A DNA stretch of 64,000 bases from assembly GCA_902557735.1 (NCBI GenBank), contig CACEBC010000004.1, forward strand, positions 1-64,000, written 5' to 3'. This stretch comes from Porticoccaceae bacterium (GTDB lineage Bacteria > Pseudomonadota > Gammaproteobacteria > Pseudomonadales > Porticoccaceae). The notes under the pieces are model-generated. The model was not told the origin of the DNA. It was given only the letters and a program-made list of their open reading frames with translations, and ran no database searches. Positions 35,483 to 42,703 of this stretch are shown here, one piece after another (the stretch's first letter is position 1; every line of letters starts with the position of its first letter). The translations under genes and the position numbers were made by a program.

Positions 35483-36385
35483 ATGCAAACTCAGAAAAAA
35501 GTTGCCTGTGGCGCTGCGGAATTGGCGTTGAGAAGCTTACTTTTTGTTCCGGGTAATCATCCCGAAAAGATTGCCAAGGTATTTTCCTACGGAGCAGATG
35601 CGGTAATAATTGATTTGGAGGATGCATGTGCCGTAATAGACAAACCGAAAGCTCGAGATATCGCAATCGCCGCGCTAAAAAAAGCGCATAAAGGTCTTGG
35701 TTATATTCGAATCAATGGCATTGATACGCCTTTTTGCTTTGATGATATAAAAACGATCGTCGGGCCATGGCTTGATGGGATCGTGGTGCCAAAATTAGAG
35801 GAACCCGAACAACTTTATACTTTGGATTGGACTTTGGCACAGTTTGAGTGCCAAGGAGGTTTAAAGCGTGGCAGCATAGATATTATCCCCATTATTGAAA
35901 CAGGTTTGGGCATGACGAACTTGAAAAGCATTTTTGCTAAGCCCAGCAGGGTTAGACGTTTTGCTTTTGGCGCTGGGGATTTTACGCGGGATGTTGGACT
36001 AAAATGGAGTTCCGATGAGACTGAGCTCGCATACGTTCGAAGCCATATGGTGCTTACGTCCCGAGCGTGTGGATTGGAACCACCAATTGATACCGTTCAT
36101 ATCCAACTTGATGATTTAAAGAGTTATGAAGATTCGGTCGAGACTGGTGTCAAATTTGGTTTTCAGGGAAAACTGCTTATCCATCCCAAACAAGTTGGAA
36201 AGGCTAATGAGCTTTATCAACCGAGCCCGGATGAACTTGAGAAAGCAAAACAAGTCATCACGGCTTTTGAGGAATCGGAGAGTCATGGATCGGCTTCATT
36301 ACAAGTTGACGGTTACTTTGTCGATTATCCTATTGTAGAAAAAGCTTACTCTGTGGTAAGCCGAGCGAAACTTTTCTCAGGCTAA
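35483..36385 (+). CDS. HpcH/HpaI-CitE-type acyl-CoA lyase
   Basis: This 300-residue lyase belongs to the CitE family of citrate, malyl-CoA and citramalyl-CoA lyases. Motifs are RSLLFVPGNHPEKIAK with the substrate Arg, DAVIIDLEDACAV with metal-binding acidic residues, IPIIETGLGMTNL with the metal Glu, FGAGDFTRDVG and LLIHPKQV. The lone-protein form (without CitD or CitF) acts on acyl-CoA esters such as malyl-CoA or citramalyl-CoA. Together with the convergent CoA-transferase it would activate and split a hydroxy-dicarboxylate to pyruvate or glyoxylate plus acetyl-CoA, which is inferred. It follows the GntR gene by 7 bases and probably shares its transcript. Confidence 0.9.
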   Translation: MQTQKKVACGAAELALRSLLFVPGNHPEKIAKVFSYGADAVIIDLEDACAVIDKPKARDIAIAALKKAHKGLGYIRINGIDTPFCFDDIKTIVGPWLDGIVVPKLEEPEQLYTLDWTLAQFECQGGLKRGSIDIIPIIETGLGMTNLKSIFAKPSRVRRFAFGAGDFTRDVGLKWSSDETELAYVRSHMVLTSRACGLEPPIDTVHIQLDDLKSYEDSVETGVKFGFQGKLLIHPKQVGKANELYQPSPDELEKAKQVITAFEESESHGSASLQVDGYFVDYPIVEKAYSVVSRAKLFSG

Positions 36386-36386
36386 A

Positions 36387-37574
36387 TCATCCAAGCCAGT
36401 CATGAAGTACTGCGTCTGTGTCTGCTCCCAGTTTTCTTCCAAGCCACTCGACTTTGCCCGGGGTCTTTGAGAGGCGCGGGCAAACATTGGGTACCGTGAC
36501 GGAGCCGGCGCGTTGATCAATGAGGGTTACGAGATTTTCACGTGAAACATACTGAGGATCCTCGAAGATTTCATCAATGCTATATATCGGACCGCAAGGG
36601 ACTTCAGCTGCTTCGCAAATCTCTAGTAAGCGGCTCCGTGTCATGCCAGATGTCCAATGGGTGACAAATGCATCCACTTTTGCTCGATGCTGTTCTCGCT
36701 TTTCGATCGTACCGAAGTCGCCTTCGCCGGTCACATCGAGCCTGTCCATCAGTTTGGCTAGTCGGTTGAAGATTTTGTCATTTGTGCAGGCTATCGCTAC
36801 CCAAAGCCCATCGCTGGTTGGGTAATGGCTATGAGGAACTGCGTTAACTGTTCCCGGGCCCATTCTTCGCCTCACAAAGCCATTAAAAGCATAGGCAGGA
36901 GCGAGTTCATCCAAAATCCTAAAGATACTCTCATAGAGCCCAATGTCGACCACTTGGCCTTCTCCAGTTTTCTTCCGATGATGGATAGAAACCAATACGC
37001 CAAGCGCAGCAAAAACCCCAGACATGTAATCTGACAATGTCGCTGTTCCGGGGGATGCTGGCGGAGAATCGGGGTCACCGCATAGATATGAAATTCCGCT
37101 GAAAGCGTTTGCTATGCGGCCGAATCCAGGCCTACCCTTGTAAGGCCCAGTTTGGCCATATGCTGTAATTCTGGCGATAATAAGAGAGGGGTTAATAGAT
37201 AGTAGGACATCTTCACCAAGCCCCCATTTCTCGAGGGTACCCACCTGGAAGTTTTCACATAGCACGTCCGCCTCTGCCACTAGCTTCTTCAGAGTGCTGG
37301 ATCCCTCAGTTGATCTGAGATCTAGTTCTATGCTCCTTTTATTTCTTCCTTCGCTAAGCCAGAGCAGTGAGTCACCGCAATTCGAAGGCGTACCAAATTT
37401 TCTTACTGGATCTCCGATATCAGTCAATTCAACTTTAACAACGTCGGCGCCAAATTCGGCCAAAAAGGTAGCGCAGTAGGGGCCCGCGATGAAAGTGGCT
37501 AGATCTAGAACTTTTAAGTCCGATAAAGCCGAAGCGGGTTTATCCGGTTTAGAGCTTTTAGTTTCAAAAGACAT
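36387..37574 (-). CDS. Family III CoA-transferase (CaiB/BaiF type) 2
   Basis: This 395-residue family III CoA-transferase is a distant paralogue of the gene at 25169-26359. Family motifs are LKVLDLATFIAGPYCATFL, DVLCENFQVGTLEKWGL and the region TATLSDYMSGVFAALGVL with the catalytic Asp. It ends one base after the CitE-like gene on the opposite strand. It has a well-formed promoter (37615-37643) and a GTCCGTAC site (37590-37597) in the leader, with TGGAG before ATG 37574. Divergent from the HpaB-like gene, it probably belongs to the same regulon. It would load CoA onto a carboxylate made by the monooxygenase and hydrolase genes here. Confidence 0.92.
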   Translation of the reverse strand: MSFETKSSKPDKPASALSDLKVLDLATFIAGPYCATFLAEFGADVVKVELTDIGDPVRKFGTPSNCGDSLLWLSEGRNKRSIELDLRSTEGSSTLKKLVAEADVLCENFQVGTLEKWGLGEDVLLSINPSLIIARITAYGQTGPYKGRPGFGRIANAFSGISYLCGDPDSPPASPGTATLSDYMSGVFAALGVLVSIHHRKKTGEGQVVDIGLYESIFRILDELAPAYAFNGFVRRRMGPGTVNAVPHSHYPTSDGLWVAIACTNDKIFNRLAKLMDRLDVTGEGDFGTIEKREQHRAKVDAFVTHWTSGMTRSRLLEICEAAEVPCGPIYSIDEIFEDPQYVSRENLVTLIDQRAGSVTVPNVCPRLSKTPGKVEWLGRKLGADTDAVLHDWLG

Positions 37575-37589
37575 TTTGAATCTCCATTA

Positions 37590-37597
37590 GTACGGAC
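37590..37597 (-). promoter_or_regulatory. GTCCGTAC motif, site 2 (CoA-transferase 2 / HpaB-like intergenic)
   Basis: On the minus strand GTCCGTAC is followed by TAAT and stands 15 bases before ATG 37574, about 11-18 bases after the predicted transcription start. On the plus strand it falls at the -35 region of the divergent HpaB-like gene. One bound protein could therefore act on both genes. Confidence 0.45.
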
Positions 37598-37614
37598 TTT
37601 ATGATTTAAAATTG

Positions 37615-37643
37615 GTTATAATGTTGTTGTGCGTGAAAGTCAA
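37615..37643 (-). promoter_or_regulatory. Putative sigma70 promoter of CoA-transferase 2
   Basis: Reading the minus strand, TTGACT (37643-37638), 17 bases and TATAAC (37620-37615) match 5 of 6 consensus bases each, placing the start near 37608. A TATAAT for the opposite direction (37617-37622) overlaps the same -10 region, so the two divergent promoters are interlocked. Confidence 0.55.
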
Positions 37644-37662
37644 CAGTAGTAGAGTGAGTAAA

Positions 37663-39237
37663 ATGAAGACGGCCATGGAATACAAAGAATCGCTTCGAGA
37701 ACTCAATCCCACTGTTTTTTTAGGCGGGGAGAAGGTCCCATCTGTGGCCGATGAACCAAGGTTAGAGCCAGGCATCAACGCGGTCGGCATAACGTATGAC
37801 TTTGCTTTAGCAGAGCAACATAAAGGTGTTATGACCAGTAAGGGGCATGAAGACCTAGGTGCAAACCGATTTTTAGCAATTAACCGGACCACTCAAGATC
37901 TGTTGGACAAGCTTGAGGCAGTGAGGCTCACTTGTAAAGTTGCCGGTTGCGCTCAACGATATCTTACGCATGACGCGTTCAATGCGCTGTTCGAAGCGAC
38001 CTGGCAGATTAAAGAAGAAAAAGCTAGCGAAAATCATGCAAGGTTGATTGATTACATTGCTGGAGCTCAAAAGGCGGATTTAGCAGTGGGAATTGCCATG
38101 ACTGATGGCAAGGGTGATCGATCGCTGAGACCATCTCGGCAATCCCAGCCCGACAGCTATGTCCATGTCGTTTCCAGGCGTTCGGATGGGGTTGTTATAT
38201 CAGGTGTCAAGGCCATAATCACTGGAGCGCCATACATGCATGAGTTGCTAGTTCTGCCTTGCAGGCGCATGCTCGCTGATGACAAAGATTTCGCCATTGC
38301 ATGTGCTGTCCCCATCGATGCGAAAGGTTTAACTATTGTAACAAGGCCCGCAGGCAGGCCAGGCCAAGCAGCCGCCAAGTTTAGTGCAAAATTTGCGCAA
38401 TCCGTTGCAATGGCGCATTTTGACAACGTATTCGTTCCATATGACCGAGTTTTTATTGATGGAGAATTTGAGGCTGCCCACCTGATGACCACAAATTACG
38501 CAACACATCACAGGCACAGCTGCATTGGAGCTAGAGCCGGCTTCGGAGACCTCCTGATCGGCGCTGGAGCGATGATGGCTCAAGCTAATGGTTTGGATTA
38601 TGAGAAAACTCCCCATCTGAGGGAAAAGATGGTTGACTTAATAAAAATTACTGAGGGTTTTTATGCTTGTGGAATTGCCGCATCGACGATGGGGGAGCTG
38701 GATCCGGCGGGGAATTATAGACCTGACAGAATATACTCTAATATAGGAAAACTTTTGCTGGCGAGTCAGATTTATGATATGCACCGGCTAGCGCATGACG
38801 TTTCTGGTGGCCTCGTAGTTGCGTTACCCTCACCGGAGGAGGATCACAATCCCGAAACCGCACCTATGTTGAATGACCTTTTAAGGGGGAATCCGGAAGT
38901 TTCCTATGAGCACCGCGCAAATGTTGCGCGATTCATTGAGGATCTTACAGCCTCCGAGACTGGCGGATGGTATTCAGTTATCAGCATGCACGGCGGAGGT
39001 TCGCCAGAGGCAATGAAATTGGAGGTACTCCGAAACTATGACGTTGAGGCAAGGTCAGAGTTGGTTCAGGCACTTTTTGATCGAGATGCATTGGATATGG
39101 GTAGAGGACTCAAGGCAGACCGACAGCCTGGGAGATGCTGTCCCGCCGGCTGCGGCGGAGACGAGTTAGTCAAGACTAACGCGAGGAATATAGACGACAA
39201 AAATAAAATTCAATCAATTGAGACGACACCTAAGTAA
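37663..39237 (+). CDS. 4-hydroxyphenylacetate 3-hydroxylase (HpaB) family flavoprotein
   Basis: This protein of about 524 residues belongs to the HpaB/4-hydroxybutyryl-CoA dehydratase superfamily, which has an acyl-CoA-dehydrogenase-like fold and uses FAD or FADH2. Visible segments are ALAEQHKGVMTSKG, GDRSLRPSRQSQPDSYVHVV, VISGVKAIITGAPYMHE and FVPYDRVFIDGE. Compared from memory with 4-hydroxybutyryl-CoA dehydratase, two of the Fe-S cysteines are replaced (Tyr in GCAQRY, Ala in HHRHSCIGARAG). A reductase-supplied monooxygenase is therefore more likely than a dehydratase. The frame opens at 37612; ATG 37663 fits the family start. No flavin reductase gene is nearby. It is divergent from CoA-transferase 2 across an interlocked promoter. 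Confidence 0.82.
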   Translation: MKTAMEYKESLRELNPTVFLGGEKVPSVADEPRLEPGINAVGITYDFALAEQHKGVMTSKGHEDLGANRFLAINRTTQDLLDKLEAVRLTCKVAGCAQRYLTHDAFNALFEATWQIKEEKASENHARLIDYIAGAQKADLAVGIAMTDGKGDRSLRPSRQSQPDSYVHVVSRRSDGVVISGVKAIITGAPYMHELLVLPCRRMLADDKDFAIACAVPIDAKGLTIVTRPAGRPGQAAAKFSAKFAQSVAMAHFDNVFVPYDRVFIDGEFEAAHLMTTNYATHHRHSCIGARAGFGDLLIGAGAMMAQANGLDYEKTPHLREKMVDLIKITEGFYACGIAASTMGELDPAGNYRPDRIYSNIGKLLLASQIYDMHRLAHDVSGGLVVALPSPEEDHNPETAPMLNDLLRGNPEVSYEHRANVARFIEDLTASETGGWYSVISMHGGGSPEAMKLEVLRNYDVEARSELVQALFDRDALDMGRGLKADRQPGRCCPAGCGGDELVKTNARNIDDKNKIQSIETTPK

Positions 39238-39282
39238 GGGCATTTTAGCTCTTTATTCTCCCGCCAAAATCGAATAGCGAGT

Positions 39283-40197
39283 GTGTTCATCATCATACCA
39301 GAATCTTACTTTTGGATTGTGTTCACCGTGTTGGCGGCATGCGGGCAAACGTTCCGCTCGGCAATTCAAAAACAATCAAATTCGCAATTGGGAACCTATG
39401 GAAGCGCATTTATTAGATTTTTTTATGGTCTTCTTCCTTCCTTAATTTTACTTTTATTAATCGTTGATCTAGACAAACTCCTTTCATTTGTTCCGGCGAA
39501 GATTTTCATGTTCTGGTTGCTCATGGCGAGTCTCGGACAAATGTTATTCACAGTAATCCTTGGTTTTGCTATGGCCAGAAAAAATTTTGGGACGACAATT
39601 GCTCTATCGAAGACTGATGCAATGCAGGCTGCCATTTTCGAAATGGTATTTCTGTCGGTTTATCCAGACTTTCAAGTTGTATTTGCAATAACAATTGGGG
39701 TGTTCGCAATTTTGGTCATTGGGTCAGTGGTTGATGGTTTAGCATCACCTACTTGGATTGTTAGGCTGGAGTCAGTTTCACTTGGTCTTGCCGCCGGTCT
39801 GTGTCTAGGAGTATGTTCTGTCTTTTTTCGGATAGCGATGGAGGCACTGCCGGGATTCGATTTCATTGAGCGAGCGATATTGACATCAAGCATGGCCACA
39901 GTTGGACAAACTCTAGTCATGGGCAGTTACCTTACCTTGTTTAAGCCCGCACAGCTTCGGTCTTGTCTGCGAGACTGGAAACTTGGATCTTTGGTGGGCA
40001 TTGTGGCAGCGATCACCACTTTTATGTGGTTCATGGCGTTTGGACTAATGAATGTTTCGTCCGTGAGAATGCTAGGGCAAATTGAGATTGTATTTAGCTT
40101 TTTTATAACTCTTTGGTTGTTCAAAGAGCGGGTGCGAATCAAAGAGCTGATTGGTTCGGCGATGATAATTATTTCGATCATAGTTTTGCTTTCTTAG
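39283..40197 (+). CDS. DMT/EamA-type inner-membrane transporter
   Basis: The 304-residue protein has about ten hydrophobic helices in two similar halves, as in the drug/metabolite transporter superfamily (EamA). Examples are FWIVFTVLAACGQTFRSAIQ at the N-terminus and MWFMAFGLMNVSSVRMLGQI near the C-terminus; the latter matches the conserved second-half EamA helix. The start is GTG 39283. It lies 45 bases after the HpaB-like gene and before the NtaA-like monooxygenase, so it may move the substrate or a breakdown product across the inner membrane. Direction and substrate are unknown. Confidence 0.82.
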   Translation: MFIIIPESYFWIVFTVLAACGQTFRSAIQKQSNSQLGTYGSAFIRFFYGLLPSLILLLLIVDLDKLLSFVPAKIFMFWLLMASLGQMLFTVILGFAMARKNFGTTIALSKTDAMQAAIFEMVFLSVYPDFQVVFAITIGVFAILVIGSVVDGLASPTWIVRLESVSLGLAAGLCLGVCSVFFRIAMEALPGFDFIERAILTSSMATVGQTLVMGSYLTLFKPAQLRSCLRDWKLGSLVGIVAAITTFMWFMAFGLMNVSSVRMLGQIEIVFSFFITLWLFKERVRIKELIGSAMIIISIIVLLS

Positions 40198-40365
40198 CAA
40201 CAGAACGTGCCGACGTAATTTATGTCCGGCAATTTTTTCTTTTGCTGAAGTTTAATTTTTAGCGTCCTAGTTCCTGTAAGCTCCTCCCGCTTGTAAAAAA
40301 TAACTGCAAAGTCGGTGAAAGCTCAGTTTACAATTTTTAAAATACGGCTTAGACTTATTGCAATT

Positions 40366-40373
40366 GTCCGTAC
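40366..40373 (+). promoter_or_regulatory. GTCCGTAC motif, site 3 (NtaA-like monooxygenase gene)
   Basis: GTCCGTAC followed by CAAT, 15 bases before ATG 40389, the same distance as at site 2. A weak promoter (TTTACA 40327-40332, 17 bases, TAGACT 40350-40355) would place the site just after the transcription start, again as at site 2. Confidence 0.45.
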
Positions 40374-40388
40374 CAATAAAAATCGCAA

Positions 40389-41747
40389 ATGGGGGATGTT
40401 TTGAAAAAGCGCCAAATCGTTATGGTGGGCTTCATGCAAGCGCAAAATTGTTCTAACTACCCAGCTTCGTGGCGCCATTTAGCGTCTGCCACTGATTTTC
40501 TCAGTGCAGACTATTATGGAAGAATCGCGAGAGCATTGGAGGACGGTAAATTTCATTTTGGATTTTTCGATGATCGTTTAGCGCTACCTGACATCTTTGC
40601 GTCCGATCATAGTGTTGCATTGAAACATGGCATTAGGGTCGTCAAAATGGACCCAATTCCAATTCTCGCCACAATGGCTATGCACACCAAACACCTAGGC
40701 TTGGCGGCGACTTTGTCAACGACCTATTATGGCCCATATCACATAGCGAGAACCATGATGACGTTAGACCACATGTGCGCCGGCAGGGCAGGGTGGAATG
40801 TCGTTACCTCCCTAAATGATTCTGAAGCTCATAACATGGGCGCAACCGAAACTATTCAGCATGATCGTCGTTACGATCGTGCTGATGATATGATGAAGAG
40901 CGTCTTAGACATGTGGAATGCTTGGCAACCCGATGCCATCGTTTGTGATAAACAAACGGGTCTTTTTGCAGATCCAGCTAAAGTGAAGCGCACTGAGCAT
41001 TATGGAGAGTGGTTTCGAACCTCTGGGACGTTTACGGTTCCTCCGTCACCTCAGGGGCATCCCGTCATTATCCAAGCGGGTCAAAGCGGTCGGGGTAAAA
41101 CATTTGCTGCCGAGTGGGGCGAAGTGATTTTTACGATCCAAAACGATATGGAGCAGGCCAAGAGAGTAAGAAATGAGATGAGGGCGGAAGCCGAGCATCT
41201 TGGGCGTGATCCTGATACTTTAGCTATCGCTCCGGCGTTTTATATTACCGTAGGCGAGACGCAATCCATAGCTGAGGATAAATATGCTTACATCGACAAC
41301 TTGGCCAAGCCGGAAGATGGCTTAGTTCTTCTCTCAGAAGTGTTGAATTTCGATTTTTCGACGAAACAGCTTGACGAGCCATTTTCGGACGATGAGCTTG
41401 ACGGAATAAATGGACTCAGAGGAATTTTGGATAAGGTAATTCGGTTGAGTGGTAAAAATAATCCGTCGCTGGCGGATTTTCTCAAGCATAGCGGTCGAGG
41501 AACGGTGCGTGAGGCGCCGCACTTGATAGGGGATGCACAAACTGTTGCAGATACTCTCGAGGAATGGTTCTTGGTAGGTGCGGCGGATGGGTTTGTTATG
41601 TTTGCGCCTCATACGCCCGGCGCATATGAGGAGTTTTCGCGTTTAGTTGTGCCGGAGCTGCAGCGGCGAGGGGTTTACCACAAGGACTATGCCGGAACTA
41701 CACTGCGAGAGAACCTAGGCCTGTCCGGATATAGAAGTAGCGCCTGA
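40389..41747 (+). CDS. NtaA/SnaA/DszA family FMN-dependent monooxygenase (luciferase-like)
   Basis: This 452-residue bacterial-luciferase-fold monooxygenase uses FMNH2 supplied by a separate reductase. Family features are the start KRQIVMVGFMQAQNCSNYPASW, HFGFFDDRLALPDIF and LGLAATLSTTYYGPYHIART. They continue with AGRAGWNVVTSLNDSEAHNMG and VIIQAGQSGRGKTFAAEW. Known relatives oxidise nitrilotriacetate, EDTA, dibenzothiophene sulfone or dimethyl sulfide, so C-N or C-S bond cleavage is plausible. It has its own promoter region with the GTCCGTAC site 15 bases before the ATG. The partner flavin reductase is not in the window. Substrate unknown. Confidence 0.92.
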   Translation: MGDVLKKRQIVMVGFMQAQNCSNYPASWRHLASATDFLSADYYGRIARALEDGKFHFGFFDDRLALPDIFASDHSVALKHGIRVVKMDPIPILATMAMHTKHLGLAATLSTTYYGPYHIARTMMTLDHMCAGRAGWNVVTSLNDSEAHNMGATETIQHDRRYDRADDMMKSVLDMWNAWQPDAIVCDKQTGLFADPAKVKRTEHYGEWFRTSGTFTVPPSPQGHPVIIQAGQSGRGKTFAAEWGEVIFTIQNDMEQAKRVRNEMRAEAEHLGRDPDTLAIAPAFYITVGETQSIAEDKYAYIDNLAKPEDGLVLLSEVLNFDFSTKQLDEPFSDDELDGINGLRGILDKVIRLSGKNNPSLADFLKHSGRGTVREAPHLIGDAQTVADTLEEWFLVGAADGFVMFAPHTPGAYEEFSRLVVPELQRRGVYHKDYAGTTLRENLGLSGYRSSA

Positions 41748-41760
41748 GTAATTTTGGCGG

Positions 41761-42525
41761 CTAGAGAAAAACATCCCCACCATTCGGGCTCAAACACTGC
41801 CCTCTAAAATGTGTGGTGGAGTCACACGCCAAAAATAAGTAAGTTCCGACGATTTCATCCACGTCTGCAATCTTACCACGCGGGATTGCCTTCCTGATCT
41901 CTTCCAGCATGTCATTGGGAACATCCTTCAAAATCGGAGTTAAAGTGGCTCCGGGCGCGACACAGTTTGCGGTAATATCTCTTTCTCCAATTTCCAATGC
42001 CAGAGACCTTGTGAATGAAATGATCGCGCCTTTGGCGGCGGTATAATGCGCAAATCCGGGCGCGCCTTTGTAAGCAAGTTGCGAGGCGGTATTTATGATT
42101 CGACCCCTGTTCCGCTCATACATAATCGGTAGTGCAGCCTTTGTGCATAAAAAAGTGCCCAGCACATGAACATCCATTATATCTTGCCAATCTGCCAGAG
42201 CGATCTTGTGTATTGGTGCAGCGCGCGCTATGCCCGCATTATTGACCAGAATATCGATATGACCTTCAGTATTGATGATATCTGAGATCATTGAATTTAC
42301 TTGATCGGGTTGCGATACATCCGCCGGCGCCATGGCGGCCGAGTGGCCAGCCTGCATGATAGATTCAACGAGCGCAGACGCTGCATTCTCTCCCTCAGCG
42401 GGAGGATAGTTGACGTAGACTTTGCATCCATTTTTTGCAAATGCTTCAGAAACGCATTTGCCTATCCCAGAGGATGCGCCGGTAACCAAAGCCACTTTGT
42501 CATTCAGATCGACATTAAAGCTCAT
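41761..42525 (-). CDS. Short-chain dehydrogenase/reductase (SDR), FabG-like
   Basis: This classical SDR has 254 residues. The nucleotide-binding motif is VTGASSGIGK, followed by DILVNNAGIA. The catalytic Ser is in INTASQLAYKG and Tyr-x-x-x-Lys in HYTAAKGAI. The C-terminus (FLACDSTTHFRGQCLSPNGG) is FabG-like. It would oxidise or reduce a secondary alcohol or ketone with NAD(P)H. It is convergent with the NtaA-like gene 13 bases away and divergent from the TonB-dependent receptor. Cofactor choice and substrate cannot be fixed; involvement in the surrounding catabolic region is likely by position only. Confidence 0.93.
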   Translation of the reverse strand: MSFNVDLNDKVALVTGASSGIGKCVSEAFAKNGCKVYVNYPPAEGENAASALVESIMQAGHSAAMAPADVSQPDQVNSMISDIINTEGHIDILVNNAGIARAAPIHKIALADWQDIMDVHVLGTFLCTKAALPIMYERNRGRIINTASQLAYKGAPGFAHYTAAKGAIISFTRSLALEIGERDITANCVAPGATLTPILKDVPNDMLEEIRKAIPRGKIADVDEIVGTYLFLACDSTTHFRGQCLSPNGGDVFL

Positions 42526-42646
42526 AACTTTTCCTCATAATCTGACTCTTCGAACGATCATATTAACAAGCTATCAATGATGTTAAGCTATCAAAATTTG
42601 GATTGTGAGCCAACACATTGATTTATTTTGTAAAAGCCCTCATAGT

Positions 42647-42674
42647 ATGTACCATTGTAAAAACAAGTGTACAT
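42647..42674. promoter_or_regulatory. Operator-like inverted repeat upstream of TonB-dependent receptor 1
   Basis: Arms ATGTAC-CA-TTGT (42647-42658) and ACAA-GT-GTACAT (42663-42674) pair at 10 of 12 positions around AAAA, 30 bases before ATG 42704. The left arm partly matches the GTCCGTAC sites found upstream. Binding protein unknown. Confidence 0.4.
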
Positions 42675-42703
42675 CTTAAAATTTTTTCTCGGGGAGTTTA
42701 ACC

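Noticed and set aside
37663-39237. Annotation as 4-hydroxybutyryl-CoA dehydratase
   Set aside because: Two expected cluster cysteines appear replaced, so only the superfamily name is given.
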